From Linyphia triangularis (lineage: Eukaryota > Arthropoda > Arachnida > Araneae > Linyphiidae), in the NCBI GenBank assembly GCA_963978545.1, contig OZ021730.1:3450201-3514200 (forward strand): 64,000 bases of DNA, written 5' to 3'. The position numbers and the translations under genes were made by a program. The notes below the pieces were generated by a model. The model saw nothing but the letters and a program-made list of their open reading frames with translations, ran no database searches and was not told the DNA's origin. Of this stretch, positions 50,707 to 61,829 are shown piece by piece; the stretch's first letter is position 1, and each line of letters begins with the position of its first letter.

Positions 50707-51144
50707 AATTTATAATCCTATGTTGAAAATAAAGATAGAGGTCCCAAAACTTGTATATTCATTTGAATTTTTGCCATGAATTATTATTTTTGTAACTAGA
50801 CAACTTACTTCACCATTGGAAAAGTAGAATTTTATTACAATTTTGATAAAAGAGGAAGTATGCATGCATTCTCTTAACTTAAATTAGAATTTTAACTATC
50901 TGATTTTTTATTATTTCGAAGGAAAACTTTAGGATTGATGATACTCGCTACAAACCTTTAGAAGTAGCCTTATAATTAATTCAACAATTATTAGTAAAAG
51001 GATATGTATACTATAAGACTAAATGAGAGAAGAAAATGATAATTTTTAACCGAAAGAAGAATTTTTTTAAAAATTTATTCCTATAACCAAACCACTTATT
51101 TCTATGTTTACCACTAGATGATTATAATTTGGTACAATTTTGAA
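50707..51144. other. AT-rich, no gene seen
   Basis: No recognisable motif. Confidence 0.4.
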
Positions 51145-51260
51145 GTCGTCATATCAGGAAGCAACACGGATATATTTTAAAGTGTGGAATATGTGGAGTT
51201 ACACTTGAAGGATCGGATGCTATGAAAACACATTTAAAGATGCATTTAGTTGCGTGTCTG
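51145..51260 (+). pseudogene. Isolated C2H2 zinc-finger remnant
   Basis: The + strand reads RHIRKQHGYILKCGICGVTL then EGSDAMKTHLKMH, a complete CX2CX12HX3H finger preceded by the end of another. It may belong to the Polinton relic, whose polymerases carry such fingers, but nothing diagnostic follows it. Confidence 0.5.
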
Positions 51261-51594
51261 ACACATTTTCAAAATCAGTATTGGTTACAGCTTCATCGTT
51301 AAAAGACATCGTAGAATTTTCTTCAATCATCTAATTACACACTTGAGGAGATTGTTGCAACTAGATAAAATTAATGTAAAATGGCCTTGATAAGCAAGTC
51401 TAGACCAAACAAGCTAATTAAAAGCAGGAACTTGAATAAAAGTGATTATTGTCTCCAAGTATCTAGGATTTATACACGCCCCGTCAGTAAATGAACCAAT
51501 CATAGAACGTTTGACACATGCGCATGCGTGGAAACAACCAATGAACTGCTAGATAGAGGGTAAAGTTCAACTATCGGGACTCAAGAGCCATTGG
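51261..51594. other. Non-coding, with a promoter-like patch at 51485-51560
   Basis: Two CCAAT motifs (GAACCAATCATAG, ACAACCAATGAAC) flank ACATGCGCATGCGTGG, an NRF1-like palindrome, within 60 bp. No transcript start or exon could be attached to it. Confidence 0.35.
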
Positions 51595-51596
51595 GA

Positions 51597-51927
51597 GTAG
51601 TTAGGGAGCATTTAGCAGGTATTGGGGGGGGGGCAGTTAGGGAGCATTTAGGGTGCATTTAACAGGTATTGAGAGCATTTAGCAGGTATTGAGAGCAGTT
51701 AGGGAGCATTTATCAGGTATTGGGAGCATTTAACAAGAATTGAGAGCATTTAGCAGGTATTGGGAGCAGTTAGGGAGCATTTAGCAGGTATTGAGAGCAG
51801 TTAGGAAGCATTTAACATGTATTGGGAGCAGTTAGGGAGCATTTAGCAGGTATTGGGAGCATTTAGCAGGTATTGGGAGCAGTTAGGGAGCATTTAACAG
51901 GTATTGAGAGCATTTAACAGGTATTGG
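51597..51927 (+). repeat. Minisatellite built from two mixed modules
   Basis: About 330 bp made of two variants: a long module like GGGAGCATTTAGCAGGTATT and a short module GGGAGCAGTTA. They follow one another in irregular order, with A/G changes (GAGAGC for GGGAGC) and ACA for GCA variants. A G-run interrupts it near 51626. It is not a CRISPR array because there are no unique spacers. Confidence 0.85.
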
Positions 51928-52289
51928 GATTCGTACACCGTCTTAAACTATAAAACTAACCTTTTTAATTACTAAAAAGACTAACAACTAGCTGAACATA
52001 ATTTCAATTTCCTAAACTATAAGTATTCACCCCCTGTTTTTTAAACTTGACATTTTTTTATTAGATAAGTGTCAGCAATTAGATAGATTTAACTCCAATG
52101 TCGAAAAGTGATACATTTTTTAAACTAGAATATTAGATTATTTCTATTTTTCATTCCTAGATTAATACAATTTTCTCCCAATTTTGAAAGTTATTATGTA
52201 ATTTTACTTATAAACAACATGAATACTCTCTAGGTACAGAATTTAAGTAATAATAACTAGGGTGTAATGGGTATTTTAACGCGAAACGG
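51928..52289. other. AT-rich, no gene seen
   Basis: Nothing recognisable. Confidence 0.4.
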
Positions 52290-52823
52290 CCACAACTGGG
52301 GTCTCATTCCATCAAGGTTGCTCCCCAGCTCCACCTTATGGCTCAGAAACGGCATATACTCTCGGTGGTGTACGGTTCAGCCAGAAAATCGGCTCTATTG
52401 CTCCTAGATCCTGTTCACCATTTAGATCTCAGGATCGCGTCAGGAGCATTTAGTACATCACCAGTGCAAAGTTTATACGTGCTTTGTCTAGAAGCCTCTC
52501 TGGGGGTGAGACGGGACAAGCTCTTTTTAAAGTTTTATTTTAAAATAAAAAGTCATCCTTCTCATCCTCTTTTGAAACATATTTTTAACCCTCTTTATCA
52601 TCGACTTTTTAACGCACGCCCATCATGCATTCCATCATTTGCATTGAGAGTAAAATCCATACTTTCATCTCACAATATTGACAATTTTAAAGCTCGCTCC
52701 ATTTCATTCTCCATTCCACCTTGGCATGATCATCAAATCATTGTTCTTAACATTTTTAGCAATTTTAAGAAAAGCTGTACATTTAAGCACAAAAGGCGCT
52801 TTTTACGTCGAATCAATTTATAA
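52290..52823 (+). pseudogene. LINE reverse transcriptase C-terminal remnant
   Basis: The 161-codon frame from 52338 holds VVYGSARKSALLLLDPVHHL, RIASGAFSTSPVQSLYV, ASLGVRRDKLFLKFYFKIKS and HPLLKHIFNPLYHRLF. This is the post-RT region of Jockey/CR1-like non-LTR elements (LDYG--VYGSA, LD-VHH-GLRLA-GAF-TSPV-SLYVE). The catalytic RT is absent. The minus-strand LINE elements nearby belong to different families. Confidence 0.7.
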
Positions 52824-53043
52824 TCCTGAACTGTGGGGTAAGCAAGTCGATAAGGTTAAAAAAGAAAATTAATGTGGTGAGCGTTTGCAGTAATACATCG
52901 TCTTCCACCTGGCAAAGTTCCACAGTGTTTTGAAATTTCTACAAAGATTTTTTTTAATATAGACCAATTTAAAATTTTGTTCAAGATTAACAATAAGTAA
53001 TCATTATTAATTATTATTTTCTCGGAGAAGTTAATATTTATTC

Positions 53044-53153
53044 ATGATATTAACAGCGCTTTCTCCTAACAACGATACATTATACTCCTCAGTATATTAT
53101 GATATTAACAGCGCTTTCTCCTAACAACGATACATTATACTCCTCAGTATATT
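53044..53153. repeat. Perfect tandem duplication of 55 bp
   Basis: ATGATATTAACAGCGCTTTC and the rest of a 55-bp unit occur twice in direct succession (53044-53098 and 53099-53153) without visible difference. Confidence 0.9.
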
Positions 53154-53517
53154 ATTCAGGGCATTTCTAACTTGAATACAAGTTTAAAACGCTTTTTTCT
53201 AATGTATCACCTTTTTTAAACCACAGAAATTACTATTTAATAATACTAGATAAAATTAATTGTTCAAGAAATAGTGGTGTGGTCTTTCTTAAATTTTTTA
53301 GGGAAATTTTAATTTAACAGATCTTTACTTAAAATTCGATTAAAAACACCGTTTTGAAGACTCCTGTATTGCAGAGAAACCTGAAAACAAATTGTTCAGA
53401 ATGCAAATAAATTAGTAGCTCAACTATGTGTAGTTGTAATATTTGGTTACTCCTCCGTTAAAGGAGGGGGGGGGGGGGGGCGTTGGCATTATATAAATTA
53501 TGGGTAAATCTTCCAAG
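53154..53517. other. AT-rich with a G homopolymer
   Basis: G-run at about 53466-53480; no coding motif. Confidence 0.4.
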
Positions 53518-53660
53518 TACGGTGCAGATTCTGCGCCAGGGTGATTTTGGCCAAAAAATGGCAGCTGCCGCCATTTTTTAAAAAGAAATAAACTACCATT
53601 GGTTGCTATAATTTGGCGCGGTTTTATGTAAACAATTCTTGGCGCAGAATCCGTACCGTA
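53518..53660. mobile_element. 143-bp MITE with 20-bp inverted ends
   Basis: The left end TACGGTGCAGATTCTGCGCC mirrors the right end GGCGCAGAATCCGTACCGTA. Inside lies a small hairpin (AATGGCAGCTGCCGCCATT). The inverted ends have two mismatches. Confidence 0.7.
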
Positions 53661-56243
53661 ACTTAATAAATATATTATTACAGTTACTTGTAATTACAGT
53701 TAATCGTTCTCATATTCCAAAACATTTCATATGCAATAAAAATGAAACTTTTTTTATTTGCCTTTATTATTTTTGTGGATGATGATTATTAGTTTTGTTA
53801 TTTCAAATGTTATTCATGGTAGTGAACTGATTCACAAGATGGCGCTTCAAAGATGTCATGAGTTTTGTTAGTGTAAATATCACACAATAAAATTGCGACA
53901 ATTTATTCGAAGCAACTTTGTTTGTTAAATATTGTATATTTTACAATTTAACCATTTGTTTGTGAATTACCTTAACTGTGTAAAAAGGCATATATTTCAC
54001 GCAGTGAAATTCATTGTTATAAAAATGACTTATAAAATTTAAAAATAAACATAAGTTATTGCTTTTATTTTAAATTTTTTTTCCAATTATTTTAGGGAAT
54101 ATGACATATTCAATTAATAAATTTTAAAAGAAATATTTTTTTATGAATTATTTAATGGATAAAATAATAACTGATTAATAAAGCAACTTAATTCATCAAA
54201 ACAAAACTGCTGCTCAATGAAATTTTATTACTAATTTAATTAATATGGGTATTTTTATAATATTTAAGAAATGAGGTGAATTGCAATTATCTATAAAAAA
54301 TTTAGATTTTATTTCTGTAGAATACGATGATTTTTGAATTACATTAATAATCAAGAATATTTCAAAGAAAATATAATTTAATACCATAAAGTCATAATGA
54401 ATTAACTATATTATTCGATTTCTGAGGGATCAATTAATTATTTTCACAAAACATGGAGTTTACACAAAGATTTTCTTTATGGAAAGAATAACTTATCTTT
54501 GAAGATCACACGCGCTTCAAAATTGTTTTATTAATATGCAGGTTACGATTCTACAAATAGAGAACTGTCTAGTTAGCATTCAGGGGTACTTTGTCTGCAG
54601 CGCCACGGTGGCAGCTATAGTGCATTGCTTGGACATTTATTTTGAAAATGTATGATTTGAATCAAATACTTTTGACTCTACCATAAACATTACTTTTGCA
54701 TTCTTCCTTTGAAATCACGATTGAAAAATTTCAATGTAAGATTATTGCCTCCATTATTTCAAAACGTAATATATGAATTTATTGAACAGGCTCGTCCAAA
54801 GTCAAATGGATAGGAACAAATGACATTATTAACAAATCGATGTCTACTATCTATTACTGAACAAAAATTATTTTTATAAATCTTAAAGTTAAACAAAAGT
54901 AAAATATGAGAAGATTCGATCGCAAATTTAATTATTAAAAAAAAAAAGTTCGAAATATCTTTGTTACCGCTAATAAAGTACAAATATGGTCTGTAACCAA
55001 CTTGAACAAAAGATTTCGGGGTAAATTTTAAACTTGCTTTTAAATTCAATCACTAAAGAACAAACAAACATTTAAATTTAATTAACTGATGCAATCGGTA
55101 CAGTAGTGTGCAATACAGAAAAGCAGAGAATTTTTTAGGGAAATAATTTTATCAAAATTAAATTGGAGATCGATAGACAACATGTCTATACTCTAAAGTG
55201 AAACCTCTTTGTCTCTCTCTCTCTCTGAATAAATAAGTAGAAACATATTAGTATCCTCTTTTATATTTGGGGTCTGAAGAAGGTGACTCAATTTTCAGTC
55301 ATACTATTGATTAATGCTAGAAAAGTGTATGTTATATGTTTAAATAATTAATCAATGACAATTACTTTCCTTCCATTGGATTTCCGAACAATTGTGGTGT
55401 AAGAAATTTGAAAGAGGCCCAAATTAAAAAGTTATGTCTCGTACCGAGTGTTCATCGAAAGACTCCCTGATTTTAAAATAAAATAACTTAAAAACAAAAA
55501 TCGATGGAATAATAAAACAAATATTACATTTATTTTGAAAAATTTGAGCTGTTAAAAAAATAAGTATAAAAACCATGTTTCTTTCGATTTTTTGTAGCTT
55601 TTGTCCCCTTGCGGTGGTAAAATATACTAACCGATTGATTTAATATTTGGAAAATGTATTACTATTTACCCTAACTCACGGGTTTGAACCATGAGGCAGC
55701 TCAGTGGACTTTTGCTACTTTTATGAACTGTTCATAAATATAACTAAAAATATTGGTTTTAGTGAATTTGTTGGTTTTCGATTCAGACTACGTAAGAATG
55801 AAGATACCTATTTTATACAATAGAATTTAGAAAAATTAAATGTGGAGAGAAGGGTGCTAGGGGTAGCTGCAGAGCCAGAGTGGTAGAAAGCAGAAATTGT
55901 GCTTTGTTATTGGTTGTCAGAGCGGTTGATTACAAAACCTCTTTGATTTAAGAAAGTTAAACCCAAAACGGTGTTTATTTACAATAATAGCTTATTGTTT
56001 ATTGAAATATCCTCTAAAACTACCGTAAACCAAAATAATACATTCGTTACCACCAGTAATATTTTTAAGTATTTATTATATAAATACAAAAATAAGATTA
56101 CCTTCACTGAAAGGTTGAACTATATTTTCTTAAAAATCTGTTGTGTGACCGTGGTTGCACGAGCAGATAAATATTTAAAGTGGCACTTCACCCAGAATAT
56201 GATTCATGCATACAAAGGCTCTACTTCAATTGGTCCTCGTTTT
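53661..56243. other. 2.6 kb of AT-rich sequence, no gene recognised
   Basis: Several small frames exist but have no recognised domain. A CTCTCTCTCTCTCT microsatellite lies near 55213-55226. Confidence 0.45.
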
Positions 56244-58006
56244 ACTAGACGGTAGCGCTTCACCCTCTCATATGCATTTCAACCGTTTTGGCGCTGTGAA
56301 GACAATCTGCTCGCCAATATCCAGTGATCTTGGCACCATACAATACTCGCCAAATCTTACAGAGGATGTTTTGTTTGTTTACTTATTTGACCGCTCTGTT
56401 CATCGCAGTTCAATTAACTATGTGCCATTTTCGCAACAAATTGATGAATTTGATTAGTATGTTATATAAACTTTAATTTTCATTGAAACAGTAAGTATTC
56501 ATGTCAATTATTTGGAATAAAAACCAATTTTCATTGAAAATGGAATGTTGTGTGTCTCTCTCGTCTTGTAAACAAAGCAAATCTATATGGATTAAAAAAA
56601 TTCGCAGTTAGTTGAGAAATAAGAACATTGCAAAATAAAGTTTAGAATATTAATTACACAAAACTGACTTGTGACATTCATTTTGACCATTAATATTTAT
56701 GAAATATGTAATAATAAAATACTTTATCGGAAGAAAAATAAAAAAAATTCACAAGTTTAAGTAGGAGGTAATTAAAAGTGTAAGCTTTAATTTGGGCTAT
56801 TAAAATCCCTTTCAGATAAATTCTTGATATTATTCTTTTGATATAAAAAAAACTCAGAAAAGGAATTACTCTATTTTTTCTGGAATTTAGGTAGATTTTC
56901 TTTTTTTTCCTTGGTTTACTTACACTGACAATTCCAGGTTTTTACAGGAAAGGGTGGAAACCCTTTTTTTTATAAGCCTTATATACTGGTTTACTATTTC
57001 ATCTTGAATGTGTTTTAATAACTGAAAAAATTAATTATGAAAATGTTGGAGCACAAATTTATTTAACATGGCAGCCGTCGGTGAAGATGCCGTTTGAAAG
57101 TTCAAGATTAATCTGTTATATTATATTAAAATTAACCCTGAACTCCCTTGCAAATAATCCTGCCGGCGCCCATTTCCAAATAGGATTTCATCTCTTCTTA
57201 TGTTAAGTACTTAAAAGGCTTAAAAAAATAGTTATTTATGTAACTAGTTGGAAAAGTAATACTTTTTCAAACAAGGTAAAACGCTTAAAACGAGTGCGAT
57301 AGCACGAGTCAAATAATTTACCAGGTTTGAAAAAGTATTTTCTCACCTGGTGCATAATAATCACGTACAAATTTTTTTTAATACCTATATTTATTAATGT
57401 TGGCAACTCGAGTCAATGAATTTTTTCTGAAAATATGTCATTTTCATTAACAAGACTATGTTATATTTGGGCACGAGGTGTGTGAGAAAATACTTTTTCA
57501 CGCGTGTGCGAAAAAGTGTCATTTTCGCCATGTTTTTCTTCTTTTTTTTAAAAAAATTATTAAAAAAAGTTTAATTTTTTGCCTGTTGATATAAAGAAAT
57601 ATTTTAATCCAGTGATGTATTTAGAATATCTTATTAGCTCTTGTGAACTCAGATATATCTGATGCACCGAAATATATCCAAAGTAACGTAAATGGTTTAT
57701 TTTTTTTTTATTTTTTTCACCATGACCTTCTTACGAATGACCGACCCGGCAAACGCAAGGTCAGGTATTTACTATACCCCCCCCCCCTCCCCTGACCCCC
57801 TTCCTCTTTCTATCTATAATCACACAAACCTCCACAAGAAAAATTTGCTGGGAAGTTCATTCCAGCAACCCTGTTGGGAGAAAAAGTCTGTAAGATTTGG
57901 CGAGCATTGTATGGTGCCAAGATCACTGGATATTGGCGAGCAAATTGTCTTCACAGCGCCAAAACGGTTGAAAAGCATATGAGCGGGTGAAGCGCTATCG
58001 TCTAGT
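56244..58006. mobile_element. 1.76-kb element with about 120-bp inverted ends (CTAGACGGTAG family)
   Basis: The left arm (56244-56366: ACTAGACGGTAGCGCTTCAC, CAACCGTTTTGGCGCTGTGA, GATCTTGGCACCATACAATA) returns inverted at 57886-58006 with few mismatches. The interior is AT-rich with a C-run at 57778 and no recognised transposase. Arm motifs match the smaller MITEs at 9915 and 58011. Confidence 0.8.
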
Positions 58007-58010
58007 CTCG

Positions 58011-58257
58011 TACTATACTAAACTCCAACTTAACTTGACATCACTAGACGATAGATCTTCACCGTGCTCATAGGCAACTAATCCAATTTAGCGGAGTGAA
58101 GACATAATTCTCGCCAAACCTTATAGCCTTTTGTTCTCTACAGGGTTGTGGTTTGGCGAACATTATGCTTTCACGCCACCAAAATGGATTAAATGCCTAT
58201 GAGCACTGTGACGATCTACCGTCTAGTGATGTCAAGTTAAGTTGAAGTTTAGTATAG
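58011..58257. mobile_element. 247-bp MITE of the CTAGACGGTAG family
   Basis: Inverted arms of about 64 bp: TACTATACTAAACTCCAACT, then CTTGACATCACTAGACGATA on the left, mirrored on the right. A second inner inverted pair (AATCC-ATTT-GCGGAGTGAA / TTCACGCCACCAAAATGGATT) lies inside. It abuts the 56244-58006 element almost directly. Confidence 0.82.
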
Positions 58258-60714
58258 TTAAATTAACATTGGATATATATTGCCTAGACGGTGGCGCCTT
58301 TGATGGCTGGCTCACGTGGAACTAAAATAAAGATTTTCCTCCGATGTGTTTCTATAGCAACCGAAACATACATTTCGAAGGGAAGATTTCAAGATATTAC
58401 TTATTTAATAGCTTAAAATTTTCTTTATTTTATAAAAACGACGCAGAATTACCGATTTTTCAGACAATCAAATTTAATATTAAACTGGGCAATTATTCAC
58501 TAATATTACACAGGTTTGAAATAAAATTGTACGGATGGATATTTAAAAATCACTTTTTGATTCCAATTGTTATATTAATTTTTTTGTAAAAGAAATGAAA
58601 TATTTTTGAATGAAATTATATTTATGACAATATTAATTACTTCAATCAAGCTTATTTAAATATTTATTTCACAAATTTGTTGTTTTTTTTTAAAATAATT
58701 CTTTTGTTTTTAAAGTTTGTCTTTGTGTATTAAAATATTTTTAATGTTGATTAAATGTTTACAATAATATAATAAAGTGGATATTATAACTTTTCATTCT
58801 TTGAAGTGCAACATCAACAATATTTTTTTTTTCTTTTCCAAGTGATTTTTTCAAGTGAAGTGAAGTTTAATGAACTTCTACATTTATCAAATTGAACGTT
58901 AAAAATATCTTCATAGTATAAATCATTTTTTTTTTTTTTTTATTAAACACATACATCAGCTAATTCTACATTATCATTGAATGGTTTGAGCTGATGAATT
59001 GCAGATGTAAAAGAACAGTCGTGATAAAATGATTCTTCTTGTGATAAATGACGGAAGGCAACTCAGTAAAATGTTCAGAGGTTCTTTTATTTTATCAGAA
59101 ATGCAGGAGAGTTGCCATAAAGAGACTACATACAATGCTTCCACAACAAATGCCTGAAAGTGTAAAATTTATGTCACAGGCACAAGTGTGGGATATATTG
59201 CTTTTCGCTTGGCCGTTTGGAAATGTACTTCAGATTAACAGGGCAAAAAAGTCTTTCTTGGAAATCGGTTGCTGTCGCAGGCAAATAGCATAATCGTAAA
59301 ATGAGAAAAAATATATCCAATTCCATTTAATTCAAAATTGTAATAGATTGACAGTTGTAAAGCTGTGGTTGCCTTTTTTTAACGAAATGTTAAAGAACTT
59401 TCTTAAAGGTTAAAATTGAAAAATCGATTTGAGATCTTTTGCTAAAACATTTATTCACAAAAACTCGTAGTACTGTAGCACCTCCGATGTGCAGGATTAG
59501 CCCCCCCCCCCCCCCTATCGAGGAAAATTAGGTTTCGCCGGGGAATGAATTTTGAATTCATTTTGAAAACTGTATAGTTTTGTGAAATATCACAAGCATT
59601 TTTTATATTTTTCAAAAAGCTGATTTTTGAAACAAAGCCTGTCAAACGACATCTTACCACGATACCCAAATATCTCCAACAGAATCCAAATTCCCACAAC
59701 TTTTTTTCAGTAACAAATTCCCCCCTTCCCCCTGCATCTCACTCTTACACGCTCGCTCGGTATAGTACTATCGATATAGATAAAAGTACCATCGATATAG
59801 ATAAACAACTGGATAGACTGTTCCAATGGTAATTCAAGGGGGGGGGGGGAAACGCACCGGTGGTTGATGATGATGGGTGGACAATTAACCAATCACAGTT
59901 CACTTTAATAGTTGGTCGGGAATGCGAGACACCTTGTAAAGTGCTAAAGGTCTATTATTTACAGTTCTGATGTGTACAACCCAAGATTATTATTATTATT
60001 ATTATTTTTTTTATTATTTTTTTTCAGTCCTCGGCAATACGTAGTTTTCGTCCACCCAATTATCTGGCTATGGCTTCATTTTCCCAGAGTTGAGCAGTCT
60101 ATCCAGTTATTTATCTATATCGATATATAGTACACAACAGAATGGCGTGGAGGCATAGATGTAGGAGAGAGGCAGTCAGTTGCGAAAAATCTATAATAAT
60201 TTCCAGGAATTCGTGGACCTTTCAAGCGATTTGTCGGCAGAGTAAGTAAATTATAAAATTAATAACCCAGATTAAATTATTTAAATTGATGTAAAAACAA
60301 TGTGATCGTCTCGCGAGTCGTCTAAAATTGCTTCGTGTGTTACAGTATGACCCACGACCTCGCCATCCCTCTCCTAAATCCTCATTAGGCACTTCTACTC
60401 GACCATAGAACTCTGCAATGTATCTCTTCGATGTAATTTATGTTAGTTATGAAGTACTTTTTTATATATATTTTATGTTTATTATTATTATTATTATTAT
60501 TAGTTGTATTGTATTTTTGTGCCGAATTAGATGTTAACCATTCTTATATGTAACTAATTAATTTAAATGGGTATCGTGTTCTAAGTTTGGCACCCAGTAC
60601 AATAAAATTCTTATAAATTAGGCAAATATTCTATTTTTTTATTTTTTTTTATTATTATTTGGTTACTTAGATCCTGTTTAGGAAATGCCATTTATTATCT
60701 TCAGGTCTGTGCTA
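58258..60714. other. AT-rich sequence, no firm gene
   Basis: Holds a C-run at 59499-59513, a G-run at about 59839-59848 and simple TTA repeats near 59990 and 60480. An 81-codon + frame at 59048 (MTEGNSVKCSEVLLFYQKCR) is protein-like but unrecognised. A stretch from ATG 60142 ends at a good donor (CAGA|GTAAGT near 60241) and could be a 5' exon; no partner exon was found. Confidence 0.35.
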
Positions 60715-61829
60715 TCTATATATATAATTCTCGTGCGTAACATCCAAATTCGGCTGCATTTCTGTGAGCAGAATTGCAATAACTTCAAACAAATCTTCTA
60801 AATGTACTTTATGCACGAATTTCCAAATTCAGCAATCCAGCCAATCACAATATATCTTTTGAAATTTGACTAATACATCTGGCAACAGCAACAACTTGGA
60901 CTCGCTATATTTTGTTTTTCTTATTACAGCCTACAGATAGAAATTATTGCCTATTTAAAGCGTATTGATTTAATAGTTACGATGAAGCAAGAATAAATAG
61001 ATCTAAGATGTGTATATTTCTTTTGGATTGGAATTTCGGATAAACCAGACTTTTTGGATAAGTTATCTGCTGGAACATGTTCCGGTGGTCACCGGGTTGC
61101 ATTCAGTGCTAAATCGCTAACTTTCAAAAAGTCGCTAAGAGGCATTGAGCAGTAAATCTGAAACTATATTCATTTCTAATCAGTGCAAAATCAGATATTA
61201 CGAATTTAAAACTATCAAAATAACGAATAAAACCACCCACTCTACTTCAAAATCTCATATGAAATAATAATAAAAAAAATAATTTGGGCGTAATAGGGCT
61301 AATTTTCTCGCCAAATTTGATTTTCAAAAAATTCCAGTTGATTGAATGCCGGATTATTGGACTTTCACTGTTTTATTTCATTTTCTAAGTATCGCCAAAA
61401 AAAAAAGAAGAGGATTATGCGAACATACGATTGCTTCGTTAAGAAATTTCGATAAACAACTTTAATTATTTTAGCGCTTCATACGATACCAGCCCGCAAA
61501 TTTTAATTCTTCAATGAAATAACCGATCTTTTTTAAATATAAGTACGATACTGTTTATTTTTGTTGTTTTCCAAGAAATGTCTTCTACGTTGCCATATTG
61601 TCCCTGAATAACGCGTCTCGGCAGCAGTAGGATAATGACGTGGCAAGTATTCTGGCTCTTCATAAATAACAAAACGTTTTCAATTTCATGGCATTAGGCA
61701 GCTGGAATAGCTTTTTGCTAGGGTATATTTTAAATGCTTCGCTATGACGCGAGCAAAGCGAGCCAAGGGGATTGAATAGCAATCCAGGGGGTTGGCGAGC
61801 GTCAGCGAGCAGGGGGCAGAGCCCCCTAG
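60715..61829 (+). mobile_element. Non-autonomous Helitron, about 1.1 kb
   Basis: The 5' end TCTATATATATAATTCTCGT follows an A, and the 3' end is CTAG followed by T, as expected for insertion between A and T without duplication. A 7-bp-stem hairpin (AGGGGGC-AGA-GCCCCCT, 61811-61827) sits just inside the 3' end. Upstream of it is GC-rich sequence with repeated GCGAGC motifs (61748-61810). No Rep or helicase domain is present, so movement would need an autonomous partner. Confidence 0.78.

Noticed and set aside
51597..51927. CRISPR-like array
   Set aside because: The spacing is irregular and the intervening sequence is itself repeated; the genome is eukaryotic. It is a minisatellite.
57692..57982. 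96-codon + strand frame with Pro-rich stretch
   Set aside because: The Pro run comes from the C homopolymer and the tail is the inverted arm of the 56244-58006 element.
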